Of a stretch of 64,000 bases of DNA, positions 8,955 through 16,810 are shown piece by piece. How positions within the stretch are numbered: the stretch's first letter is position 1; every line of letters starts with the position of its first letter. The position numbers were made by a program, and so were the translations under genes. The notes below the pieces were generated by a model, which worked only from the letters and a program-made list of their open reading frames with translations, made no database searches and was not told where the DNA came from. The DNA is from Jeotgalibacillus soli (lineage in GTDB: Bacteria > Bacillota > Bacilli > Bacillales > Jeotgalibacillaceae). The stretch is from assembly GCF_000829435.1 (NCBI RefSeq), contig NZ_JXRP01000009.1:248001-312000 (forward strand), written 5' to 3'.

Positions 8955-9614
8955 CTAAAAACGTTCTAAAATCCCAAACAGCTCTTCCAGCTCGTCAATT
9001 TCCGCATCCGCCTTTACATTTTGGCTAAAAGAATGCTTCTTCCAAACAGCCTTCATGCCAACAAGTTGAGCCGCTTCGATATCATTTACCGGATGATCGC
9101 CGACATAGACAGCTTCTTCTGTCTTTACATTTAGCCGTTCGAGTGCTCTTTGAAAGATGATCGGATTGGGTTTGGCACAGCCTTCTTTTTCCGAAATGAG
9201 AATTTCCTCAAAAAACGGTTCGATTCCTAAGCCTCGTATAGAACGCGTTTGCATGATTTCCAGGCCATTTGTGATCATACCGAGCTTAAAGCCTTTTTCT
9301 CTAAGCGATTGAAGAGTAGAAACCATTCCTGGAAAAGCGATGCAGCTCGCCTGAAAATGATCCAAATAGTCTTGAAGCAGCAGTTCGCTTGTACAGCCTT
9401 GAATGCCAAATTCATCAACCATCTGGGTATAGACTTTAGCTTTCCAAACATATCCATGATCCTCTAACTCAATAAATCGTGCAATATAGCTTTCTTTAGG
9501 AATGGATTTTAGCCAGGGGTGAAGACGCTCATACTGTCGTTCAAGAAAAAAGATGACAGATTTATCCCGGTCAAGCAGAGTCCCGTCAAGATCAAAAATA
9601 ACGGACTTAATCAA
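8955..9614 (-). CDS. HAD-superfamily phosphatase
   Basis: A 219-residue hydrolase of the haloacid dehalogenase superfamily. Motif I is VIFDLDGTLLD at the N terminus, motif II is MITNGL, motif III is the lysine of GCAKPNP, and motif IV is VGDHPVNDIEAA. The cap is of the helical type found in phosphoglycolate or pyrimidine-nucleotide phosphatases. The start is most likely TTG at 9614, because AAAGGGGGA lies six bases upstream; a further upstream TTG at 9632 has no such site. It is monocistronic. The substrate is unknown. Confidence 0.88.
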   Translation of the reverse strand: MIKSVIFDLDGTLLDRDKSVIFFLERQYERLHPWLKSIPKESYIARFIELEDHGYVWKAKVYTQMVDEFGIQGCTSELLLQDYLDHFQASCIAFPGMVSTLQSLREKGFKLGMITNGLEIMQTRSIRGLGIEPFFEEILISEKEGCAKPNPIIFQRALERLNVKTEEAVYVGDHPVNDIEAAQLVGMKAVWKKHSFSQNVKADAEIDELEELFGILERF

Positions 9615-9733
9615 GCAACGTCCCCCTTTCAAAAGTGAAGAGCTGTATTCAATGTATCTCTCTCTTATGTTACCATACTTACAGAACCATACAGAATAGG
9701 TAAAGATTTAGATGGCTTGAGGGGAGAGAGAAC

Positions 9734-10243
9734 ATGCAAAACACCCGATTATTAACTTTAATGGCACTGTTTATAGCGATTGCAGTAGTAGGTGCAGCCT
9801 TTGTTTGGTTTCCTGCAGGAGTGGCAAGAGCCTATCCAATTCAGCACGCGGTAAATGTGATTGCAGCGGTTATGCTCGGTCCGATTCCCGCTATCATCAT
9901 CGCCTTTGTGACGGGTCTTGTACGGATTTTAACGGGAACCGGGTCACTGCTCGCGTTTCCGGGGGGAATGATTGGGGCACTGTTAGCGGGATTATTTTTC
10001 AGTAAAACAAAACGGTACTATATGGCCTCGGTTGGTGAAGTCATTGGGACAGGCCTTATTGCACCATTTTTTGCGGTTCCATATGCAAGTATCCTGATGG
10101 GGACCTCAGTTGGCGCGTTTTTCTTCTTGCCTCCATTCTTCGTCAGCAGTGTGACGGGTGCAGCGATCGGGCTTCTCTTAGTGACTCGCTTAGCGAAGAG
10201 CGACCGTCTAAGCGATTTAACAAAACGAGCCTATACAAAGTAA
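9734..10243 (+). CDS. thiW: ECF transporter S component ThiW (thiazole uptake)
   Basis: A 169-residue integral membrane protein resembling ThiW, the substrate-binding S component for the thiamine precursor thiazole. Features I recognise are the N-terminal helix, the FPAGVARAYPIQHAVNVIAA segment, and a central block containing GTGSLLAFPGG followed by GALLAGL. About five membrane segments are expected. ThiW needs the shared energising module EcfA-A'-T, which is not in this window. GAGGGGAGAG precedes the ATG. Thiamine transport genes usually carry a TPP riboswitch, but I find no such element in the 100 bases upstream. Confidence 0.8.
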   Translation: MQNTRLLTLMALFIAIAVVGAAFVWFPAGVARAYPIQHAVNVIAAVMLGPIPAIIIAFVTGLVRILTGTGSLLAFPGGMIGALLAGLFFSKTKRYYMASVGEVIGTGLIAPFFAVPYASILMGTSVGAFFFLPPFFVSSVTGAAIGLLLVTRLAKSDRLSDLTKRAYTK

Positions 10244-10292
10244 AAAACCATAAAGAAAAGACGGGTTAACAATCTTTTCTTTATGGTTTTCT
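10244..10292 (+). terminator. Terminator after thiW
   Basis: An 18-base perfect stem, AAAACCATAAAGAAAAGA with TCTTTTCTTTATGGTTTT, around an 11-base loop. Confidence 0.85.
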
Positions 10293-10329
10293 AACCCAGA
10301 TAATTTAGCTATGTGAAAGTCCATTGTTG

Positions 10330-10396
10330 ATTTTTGCACGGTGTTGATTGGAGCGAGTGCCTGAAGCGGAAATCAACTGGCACGTTTAACAAAGCC
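10330..10396 (+). repeat. Internally deleted copy of a dispersed GTTGATTGGAGCG repeat
   Basis: The sequence contains TGTTGATTGGAGCG and, only a few bases later, GCCTGAAGCGGAAATCAAC and CGTTTAACA. These are the two ends of the full element at 35180-35315; the middle is missing. It is non-coding. Confidence 0.75.
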
Positions 10397-10397
10397 A

Positions 10398-10739
10398 TTA
10401 ATTTAAAGAAGCGACCATTTCTTCACACGCTTCAGCACAATTTCTGCATGCTTCTGCGCACTGCTTGCAGTGCTCGTGATCATGCTTGGCACATTCATCA
10501 GCACAAGCAGCACATATCGTTGCGACGAGCTGGCAAATTTCTTTTACGTGAGGACTATTTGTTTGCATTGCCGTAATCGCCAGCTGGCAAGCATCTGCAC
10601 ATTCACGGTCCAAGCGAATGCACCCCGTCATCATTGATACATCTTCTTCCTCCAGACAAGACCTAAAACAGTAATTACATGCCTCTAAACATTCTAAACA
10701 AGCTTCGATACATTTTTCATATTGTGTTTGCAGCTGCAT
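10398..10739 (-). CDS. Four-helix bundle copper-binding protein (YhjQ/DUF326 type)
   Basis: A 113-residue cytoplasmic protein with about 18 cysteines in the repeated CxxxC and CxxC patterns of YhjQ-like or copper storage four-helix bundles, for example YEKCIEACLECLEACNYC and QCAEACRNCAEACEEM, with a histidine-rich turn (KHDHEHC). Such proteins line a helical tube with thiols that hold many Cu(I) ions. It is divergent from a kinase/regulator pair 150 bp away, which suggests, but does not prove, that the pair senses metal. The ATG at 10739 follows AAAGGAGGAATG. Confidence 0.85.
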   Translation of the reverse strand: MQLQTQYEKCIEACLECLEACNYCFRSCLEEEDVSMMTGCIRLDRECADACQLAITAMQTNSPHVKEICQLVATICAACADECAKHDHEHCKQCAEACRNCAEACEEMVASLN

Positions 10740-10888
10740 TCATCATTCCTCCTTTACTATTTTATTGCTCATTTTCCCATCTTCCGGCACACTAAACGTA
10801 ATCATAAAAAGTCCTGAAAAGATCCATAGTTTCTGCATAATTTCTGCACAATTATTCGCTACACTGAAGACAGAGAGAGGGTAGCTTG

Positions 10889-12259
10889 GTGAATAAAATC
10901 TCAATAAAAATAAGCCTGTTGTATTTTTCGATCATGTCTGTGATTCTGCTTGTTTCGCTTGTTGTTATTCATGAGAAAATGGTTGATGGACAGGTTCAGA
11001 CTGAATTGGACAACCTGTATCAGCGAGGCAATAGCCATAGTGAAGTACTTGAAAGTCATTTTGATGAGGAGACACAGGACCATATTGTACTGATGGAATC
11101 AAAAACGACCACAGATGTCATGATCCTGGATGATGAGAAACGGGTGATAAGCTCTTCTGTTCAGCCGAATGATGAAATAGAAGAGATTTTGAATAGAGAT
11201 ATCAGTGAAATGGGACTTTATGGGGGAATCATTGCCGCTGATTGGAGAGAGCAGCCCTATATTGCATCGGTTAGCCCTTTTGTAAGACAAAATAATGATG
11301 TTGGCTATGTGTATATGTTTAAAAGCACAGGTCGCCTGCAAGCATTGATTGCAGCGCTGAACCAGCACTTTTTTATTTCAAGTTTGATTATGTTTGTCTT
11401 TCTTTTTATTAGTATGTTCTTTTTATCAAGGGCGCTTACACGTCCGCTTCTTAAAATGACGGAAGCCACAAAAAGGCTTAGCAAGGGCGATTTTACAGTG
11501 GATCTTCCTGCTGCGAGCAGGGACGAATTAGGAGAATTGTCAGCAGCGATTCAATTGCTCGCAGATGATCTTCATCGTCTGCAGACGAGCCGAAGGGAGT
11601 TTTTAGCGAGTATCTCGCATGAACTGAGAACACCGTTAACGTATATAAAAGGCTATTCCGATATTGTTTCAAAGAATCATATAAATGATGAAGAGAGAGA
11701 ACAGTATATAGACATTATTAAAGAAGAAACGGAAAAGCTCAGCAAGCTGATAAAGGATTTATTGGATTTAGCCAAGCTTGATCAGCATGAGTTTTCCATT
11801 CAATTGGATGAGGTGCCATTAATGACAATGCTTGAACGTGTAGCAGGCAAGGTTCGGCCCGCTTTTCAAAAGAAGCAGCTTGAACTGGTGATTACCGGCT
11901 CGGGCGATATTAAGGCAGTGGTTGATCCAGTACGATTGGAGCAAGTGCTGCTTAATTTATTGGATAATGCACGAAAATATTCTCATCAGGGCGGAAAAGT
12001 AAAGATTTCCGTTGTAAAAGAGGACAAGGTTCATCTTTTCATAAAAGATGAAGGGATTGGCATTCCGAAAGAAGACCTTCCATATATTTTCGAGCGTTTA
12101 TTTCGAGTGGATAAATCGAGAAATCGTGAAATGGGCGGCACCGGTCTCGGGCTTTCAATTGTTAAAGAGCTGATCGAGGCGCAGGGCGGAAAAATTAATG
12201 TTCAAAGTGATCTTCAAAAGGGCACCACTTTTGAGTTGATTCTGGAAGGAGAGCTGTGA
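10889..12259 (+). CDS. Sensor histidine kinase (two membrane segments, HAMP)
   Basis: A 456-residue membrane kinase. Membrane segment 1 is at residues 8-29, an extracellular sensor of about 125 residues follows, then membrane segment 2 near residue 160 (SSLIMFVFLFISMFFLS), a HAMP domain, and a HisKA domain with the phospho-accepting H244 (SISHELRTPLTY). The ATPase boxes N (LLDNARKY), G1 (KDEGIGIP), F and G2 (GGTGLGLSIV) are intact. The start is GTG 10889 behind GAGAGGG; a TTG three bases upstream is the alternative. Its stop overlaps the regulator start, so the two form a cognate pair. The stimulus is not known; neighbours suggest metal stress. Confidence 0.92.
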   Translation: MNKISIKISLLYFSIMSVILLVSLVVIHEKMVDGQVQTELDNLYQRGNSHSEVLESHFDEETQDHIVLMESKTTTDVMILDDEKRVISSSVQPNDEIEEILNRDISEMGLYGGIIAADWREQPYIASVSPFVRQNNDVGYVYMFKSTGRLQALIAALNQHFFISSLIMFVFLFISMFFLSRALTRPLLKMTEATKRLSKGDFTVDLPAASRDELGELSAAIQLLADDLHRLQTSRREFLASISHELRTPLTYIKGYSDIVSKNHINDEEREQYIDIIKEETEKLSKLIKDLLDLAKLDQHEFSIQLDEVPLMTMLERVAGKVRPAFQKKQLELVITGSGDIKAVVDPVRLEQVLLNLLDNARKYSHQGGKVKISVVKEDKVHLFIKDEGIGIPKEDLPYIFERLFRVDKSRNREMGGTGLGLSIVKELIEAQGGKINVQSDLQKGTTFELILEGEL

Positions 12260-12930
12260 TGAAAACGATTTTGCTCGTTGATGATGAGGAAAGAATGCTT
12301 GATCTATTATCGCTTTATTTATCACCGCTCGGCTTCCACTGCATCAAGTGTCAATGTGGAGAGAAGGCAGTGGATTATATAAAGCAGCAGTCAATAGACG
12401 TGGTTTTGCTGGATGTGATGATGCCGATAAAGGATGGCTGGGAAACATGTCAGGAAATCCGGGTATTCTCTGAGGTGCCGGTTATTATGCTTACCGCCCG
12501 TGGGGACAAGGAGGAGGTTGTAAAAGGACTGCGTTTAGGGGCCGATGATTACATCGTTAAACCGTTTGATGAAGAAGAGCTTGTAGCAAGAATCCAGGCG
12601 GTCGTGCGTCGTGCTGCTTCTGTTGAAACCAAGCAGGTAATATTCAGTGATTTGATCTGGAACGAGGATTCTCATGAGCTTACATCTTCCGGGAGAAAAA
12701 TATTGCTGACACCGAAGGAATTTTCGCTGCTTGGCTTATTATTAAAAAATCAAAACCGCGTATTTTCTCGTGAGCAGCTGTTATCTGTCGTATGGGGATA
12801 TGGCTCGATCACGGATGACCGCACGATTGATTCCCATATACGAAACATACGTGAAAAACTGAGAAGCAGTGGATTTCCAGTGGATGATTATTTGCAAACC
12901 GTGTGGGGAGTCGGATATAAGTGGGTTTAA
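12259..12930 (+). CDS. OmpR/PhoB-family response regulator
   Basis: A 223-residue DNA-binding regulator. The receiver domain has the acidic pair (VDDEE), the phosphorylation site D52 (VLLDVMMP), and the conserved T and K (MLTARGDKEE and VKPFDEEEL). The C-terminal winged-helix domain reads LTPKEFSLLGLLLKN through VWGVGYKW. The ATG at 12259 overlaps the kinase stop in a TGATG arrangement, indicating translational coupling. A lipoprotein gene follows 22 bp downstream, so it is probably co-transcribed. Confidence 0.94.
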   Translation: MKTILLVDDEERMLDLLSLYLSPLGFHCIKCQCGEKAVDYIKQQSIDVVLLDVMMPIKDGWETCQEIRVFSEVPVIMLTARGDKEEVVKGLRLGADDYIVKPFDEEELVARIQAVVRRAASVETKQVIFSDLIWNEDSHELTSSGRKILLTPKEFSLLGLLLKNQNRVFSREQLLSVVWGYGSITDDRTIDSHIRNIREKLRSSGFPVDDYLQTVWGVGYKWV

Positions 12931-12952
12931 ACGAAATAGTTGGAGGAACGTA

Positions 12953-13849
12953 ATGATGAAGTGGAAACCAGTCTTGGCGCTTATAACAGGTGCATTGCTG
13001 CTCGGCGCATGTGCTGCAAAAGAAGAGGAAACAAATTATTTTACCGAAAACGACGAGGTCCATATTGAGCATGTTCATGGTATGGGATTTATTGGTGATG
13101 ACCTGCTATTAGCAACTCACGACGGGTTAGTGAAGTTTTCGGATAATCAATGGTATGAAACGACAAGAAATAAACATGATTATATGGGATTCACAGCTAT
13201 TGAAGGAGGATTTTATGCTAGTGGGCATCCTGAACCGGGCTCAGATATTGAAAATCCGCTTGGGCTTGTAAAAAGCACGGATCTTGGAGAAAGCATGGAG
13301 CAGCTCGCATTTTATGGAGAAACAGACTTCCATTACCTTGCTGCCAGCGCTAAAGGCAAAGTGATTTATGGCGTTCTGAGTGAAGCCAATAGTGAGCTCA
13401 CGCCAGGAGTATATTATACAGATAATGAAGGGAATAGCTGGAATGAACTGCCGTTAAACGGTTTAGCGGCAACATCTTTACGCGCGATCGCCGCTCATCC
13501 AACAGAACCAAATGTTGTGGCGCTTGTCTCGCCGGAGGGGCTATTTTTGTCAGAGGATTACGGCAGCAATTTTACGCAGATCTCAGATGAAGAAGGGATT
13601 ACATCGCTTCATTTTACAGAAGATGCATTGCTGTTTTCACTTGTAAAAGAGGAGGGTGTTACCTTTCAAGAGTTTGACTTAGCTTCCGCTTCTCAGCAAG
13701 AACTCAGTTCCATTGCGTTAGATGAGGATGCTGTCAGCTATATCTCAGCGAATCCTGCGAATCTAGAAGAGGTATGGGCCATCACATTTGAACATGTATT
13801 GCTGAAAAGTAAGGATGGCGGTCGGACATGGGAGCATATGTCTCATTAA
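12953..13849 (+). CDS. Lipoprotein with BNR/sialidase-like propeller (F510_1955 type)
   Basis: A 298-residue predicted lipoprotein. A signal peptide ends in the lipobox LLLGAC near residue 19, so the mature protein should be anchored outside the cell. It carries an HVHGMGF motif near residue 45 and several T-D-x-G-x-S-W repeats typical of BNR propellers (TDNEGNSWNEL, SKDGGRTWEH). I recall such proteins being annotated as F510_1955-family glycosylhydrolases near copper or redox genes, so catalysis should not be assumed. The ATG at 12953 follows TTGGAGGAACG; a second ATG follows immediately. It closes the kinase/regulator operon. Confidence 0.82.
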   Translation: MMKWKPVLALITGALLLGACAAKEEETNYFTENDEVHIEHVHGMGFIGDDLLLATHDGLVKFSDNQWYETTRNKHDYMGFTAIEGGFYASGHPEPGSDIENPLGLVKSTDLGESMEQLAFYGETDFHYLAASAKGKVIYGVLSEANSELTPGVYYTDNEGNSWNELPLNGLAATSLRAIAAHPTEPNVVALVSPEGLFLSEDYGSNFTQISDEEGITSLHFTEDALLFSLVKEEGVTFQEFDLASASQQELSSIALDEDAVSYISANPANLEEVWAITFEHVLLKSKDGGRTWEHMSH

Positions 13850-13926
13850 AGAACGTCAGCTAGTTTATTGTGTTTTTTTACAAAACTGGACAGCATGAAT
13901 AATAAATAGAAAAAATACCAGTAGAA

Positions 13927-13972
13927 AGTCCTCTTATTTTATTCTATGGTAATAAATAAGAGGACTAGTTTT
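13927..13972 (+). terminator. Terminator of the kinase/regulator/lipoprotein operon
   Basis: AGTCCTCTTATT pairs with AATAAGAGGACT and is followed by AGTTTTAT. Confidence 0.8.
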
Positions 13973-14203
13973 ATAAATAAAAGAAGGAACTTAATAGAGG
14001 AATAATTAAAAGGCTGTCGAATAAAGGTATATAAAGCGTTGTTCATATTTGTTCAATAGCACAAAAAATGAAAGCGGATACATATTAAATTTTAGATGAA
14101 TCTATATATCAATCCAGGTTCCTCCTTGTTATAATTTAAAAAATTAGAATTTTCACAAAAATATCCCGGTTGCAGCGTTGTGGTGAATCTTTAAAAACAT
14201 TAA

Positions 14204-14217
14204 TGAAAGCGTTTACT
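14204..14217 (+). promoter_or_regulatory. cre site (CcpA operator) before the amidohydrolase gene
   Basis: TGAAAGCGTTTACT, preceded by A, fits WTGNAANCGNWNNCW at every fixed position. It lies 64 bases before the ATG at 14281. Glucose repression of the downstream operon is inferred. Confidence 0.75.
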
Positions 14218-14280
14218 AAATAAAGCATATTAGACATGAAGAAGCGAAAATTCATTATTACGTTTTAAGGAGGAAAAAGA

Positions 14281-15312
14281 ATGTATAAGACCGAAAGCGG
14301 AGAAGAGATTTTTGTTATTGACTCGCATATTGCACTTTGGGATGGAAGTAAAGAAAATCAGTTGAACATTCACGGGGATCAGTTTATCAGCTGTTTTTAT
14401 GATTATCATAAAAACCTGAGTCCGAAAGAGTACCTGTGGCCAAAAGAAAAGTTTTTAAAATATGATTCCGAAACTTTAGTCAATGACGTTATTGTCAAAG
14501 GGTATGCGGATATGGCGATTTTTCAGCCAGTATTTTTAAATGAATTCTATAAAAACGGCTTTGGTGATTTTGATGCAAATGAAGCGATCGCTAAACAATA
14601 TCCAAATCGTTTTATCTGCAATGGTACGCTTGATCCTCGGCACGGTAATCGTGGTTTAGAAGAACTGGAAAAAAATAAAGAAAAATATAATTGGCAAGGT
14701 GTCAAACTCTACACAGCAGACTGGGTTGGGAACTCAAAAGGCTACAAGCTTTCTGATCCAGCAGCACAGCGCTATTTAGAGAAATGCCAGCAGCTAGGAA
14801 TTAAGAATATTCATATCCATAAAGGTCCTACTGTCACACCTTTAAACCGTGATGCATTTGATGTGGCTGATATTGATGATGCAGCGAGCTCTTTTCCGGA
14901 ATTAAACTTCATCGTTGAGCATGTTGGATTGCCTAGACTAGAAGATTTCTGCTGGATTGCGACACAAGAGAAAAATGTGTATGGCGGCTTGGCTGTAGCC
15001 ATTTCATTTTTGCAGACACGTCCGCGCTATTTTGCTGAAATTATTAGCGAATTGCTGTACTGGATGGATGAGGATCGCATTCTTTTTGGAAGTGACTATG
15101 CAATTTGGGAACCGAAGTGGATTGTTGAGAAATTTGTTAACTTTGAACTTCCTGAAGATATTCAGCAGGAAACGGGCGTTACTTTTGATTTGAATGTGAA
15201 AAAGAAGATACTCGGAGAAAATGCAGCTAGACTTTACAACATCGATATCGAAGCACAAAAAGAGAAGCTAAAAGACTGCGAGCTTTCAACACGCAATGTG
15301 GCTGCCTACTAA
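14281..15312 (+). CDS. Amidohydrolase-2 family protein, diiron-monooxygenase-accessory type
   Basis: A 343-residue TIM-barrel metal-dependent hydrolase family protein. Candidate ligands are D14 and H16 (VIDSHIALWDGS), H178 and H180 (IHIHKGP), H214 (VEHVGLPR) and D272 (FGSDYAIWEP). The second histidine of the usual HxH is A18. Segments such as FDVADIDDAASSFPELNF and EDFCWIATQEKNVYGGLAVA closely resemble, from memory, the amidohydrolase encoded in propane-monooxygenase operons of actinobacteria. The ATG follows AAGGAGG. The DUF59 gene follows, as in those operons, but no monooxygenase gene is present here. A maturation role rather than a catabolic one is possible. Confidence 0.8.
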   Translation: MYKTESGEEIFVIDSHIALWDGSKENQLNIHGDQFISCFYDYHKNLSPKEYLWPKEKFLKYDSETLVNDVIVKGYADMAIFQPVFLNEFYKNGFGDFDANEAIAKQYPNRFICNGTLDPRHGNRGLEELEKNKEKYNWQGVKLYTADWVGNSKGYKLSDPAAQRYLEKCQQLGIKNIHIHKGPTVTPLNRDAFDVADIDDAASSFPELNFIVEHVGLPRLEDFCWIATQEKNVYGGLAVAISFLQTRPRYFAEIISELLYWMDEDRILFGSDYAIWEPKWIVEKFVNFELPEDIQQETGVTFDLNVKKKILGENAARLYNIDIEAQKEKLKDCELSTRNVAAY

Positions 15313-15363
15313 AAGTTCTTTAGCGGAATGACTTTCGTCCACTCATGGGGAGGTGCGTCAGGT

Positions 15364-16086
15364 TTGATAAACAAAGAAAAACAGGTTTATGAAATGCTTG
15401 ATAAAGTGTACGATCCTGAATTAGATCAGCCTTTAACGGAATTGGGTTTTATTGACCATATCAATATTCAAAACAATGAAGTTGAAGTCATTTTCAGACT
15501 GCCAACATATTGGTGCTCTCCTAACTTCGCTTATATCATGGCAGAGGATATTCAAAAATATGTGTCTGAATTGCCATGGGTGAATCAAGTTAAAGTGAAT
15601 TTGGTTGATCACTGTGCATCTGATGAAATCAATCAGGGAGCTTCAGAGGGAAAACGGTTTAGCGAATCGTTCAGCGGGTTATCTGATCAAGACCGCGATC
15701 TTGATGAATTACGCAGAACGTTCCAAATTAAAGCGTATTATGCAAGACAGGAAAAACTAATCAAACATTTGATTAAAACAGGAATATCTAAAAGCGAGAT
15801 CATCTCAATGCCGGTGCAAGGTTTATTAGCACTACCTCTTTCAGCAGAGGGGCAATCACTTAAAGAGCGATATCTTGAGAAAAAAGAGAGCCTAAACCAC
15901 TCAAGTGCTTATGCCATTACAACGCCTGAAGAGGAAGTGATAAGTATAGAAGGTTTTGATGATTATTTGTTAGGTGCAAGAAGGACCAGATTAAGCATGG
16001 AGTTTAATGGGCATTATTGCAGAGGCTTACTGGAAGCCCGCTACGATTTGCCTTCAACGAATGAGACTGTTGCATTAAAAAGATAG
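15364..16086 (+). CDS. DUF59/MIP18-type iron-sulfur (metal cluster) assembly protein
   Basis: A 240-residue protein whose first 90 residues form a DUF59 domain (VYDPELDQPLTELGFID, then FRLPTYWCSPNFAY with a conserved cysteine). The remaining 150 residues are a helical extension that I recognise only from monooxygenase-associated homologues. DUF59 proteins act in Fe-S or metal-cluster assembly. The start is taken as TTG 15364 with GGGGAGG ten bases upstream; an ATG at 15328 is the alternative, with a poor ribosome site. It is 51 bp after the amidohydrolase, and the pair mirrors the accessory genes of propane monooxygenase clusters. Confidence 0.8.
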   Translation: MINKEKQVYEMLDKVYDPELDQPLTELGFIDHINIQNNEVEVIFRLPTYWCSPNFAYIMAEDIQKYVSELPWVNQVKVNLVDHCASDEINQGASEGKRFSESFSGLSDQDRDLDELRRTFQIKAYYARQEKLIKHLIKTGISKSEIISMPVQGLLALPLSAEGQSLKERYLEKKESLNHSSAYAITTPEEEVISIEGFDDYLLGARRTRLSMEFNGHYCRGLLEARYDLPSTNETVALKR

Positions 16087-16147
16087 CTGTGATTCATGAA
16101 TACATGTGTATTCTTGAAATAAATTCAAAAAGGATAGGTGATCAACT

Positions 16148-16720
16148 ATGACTAAAAATGTACTTATTGTAACTGGTGATGCTGTAGAGGCTTTGGAGGT
16201 TTTTTATCCTTATTATCGCTGTCTGGAAGAAGACATTAGCTGTACAATCGCTTCACCTGTAAAAAAGAAGCTTCAAACGGTTGTCCATGATTTCCTTCCT
16301 GAAATGGAAACCATCACAGAAATGTGGGGCTATAAAATTGATTCACATGCTTCCGTTGATGATATTGACCCTGCAGACTTTGACGGGCTGATTATTCCTG
16401 GCGGACGAGCGCCAGAATATATTCGTATGAATCCAAAGGTACAGGAAATTACGGCTCATTTCCTAAAAGAGGATAAGCCGCTTGGCGTCATCTGTCACGG
16501 ACAGCAGGTACTTACGCCGGTTCGTGAATACATTAAAGGACGTGAAATGACTGCTTACATCGCATGCCGTCCTGAAATTGAAGCAGCTGGGGCTATCTAT
16601 ATTGAAGAACATTTGCATGTAGATGGAAATCTTGTAACTGGACATGCTTGGCCGGATCTGCCTGGATTTATGAAAGAATTCTTTAAAATTTTAAATGTAA
16701 AAGAAGAAGCAAAAGCTTAA
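16148..16720 (+). CDS. DJ-1/PfpI family protein
   Basis: A 190-residue class I glutamine [20 protein letters not shown] protein of the DJ-1/PfpI family. The nucleophile elbow is GVICHGQQVL with C116 next to H117, and an upstream DGLIIPGGRAPEYIR segment supplies the conserved glutamate. Members act as glyoxalase III/deglycases, chaperones or proteases. AAGGATAGGTGATC precedes the ATG. It is in the same orientation as the amidohydrolase and DUF59 genes and closes with a terminator, so it is probably in their operon. Detoxification of a reactive aldehyde such as glyoxal would fit the neighbouring glycolate oxidase, but this is inference. Confidence 0.87.
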   Translation: MTKNVLIVTGDAVEALEVFYPYYRCLEEDISCTIASPVKKKLQTVVHDFLPEMETITEMWGYKIDSHASVDDIDPADFDGLIIPGGRAPEYIRMNPKVQEITAHFLKEDKPLGVICHGQQVLTPVREYIKGREMTAYIACRPEIEAAGAIYIEEHLHVDGNLVTGHAWPDLPGFMKEFFKILNVKEEAKA

Positions 16721-16730
16721 AATAATGATT

Positions 16731-16772
16731 AAAGACTGTGAGGTGATAAATGATCTCACAGTCTTTTTTATC
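16731..16772 (+). terminator. Terminator after the DJ-1 gene
   Basis: AAAGACTGTGAG pairs with CTCACAGTCTTT and runs into TTTTTA. Confidence 0.85.
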
Positions 16773-16810
16773 ATTTGTTTATTATCTCTTAATGTGAGGT
16801 GTGATTCTTT

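Larger units (their letters stand above)
13850..14280. other. Intergenic region with terminator and cre site
   Basis: Apart from the terminator at 13927-13972 and the cre at 14204-14217 it is AT-rich and holds no credible coding frame or RNA gene that I can see. Confidence 0.6.

Noticed and set aside
9633-9733. Possible TPP riboswitch before thiW
   Set aside because: No CTGAGA or thi-box core could be found and the gap is too short for a full aptamer.
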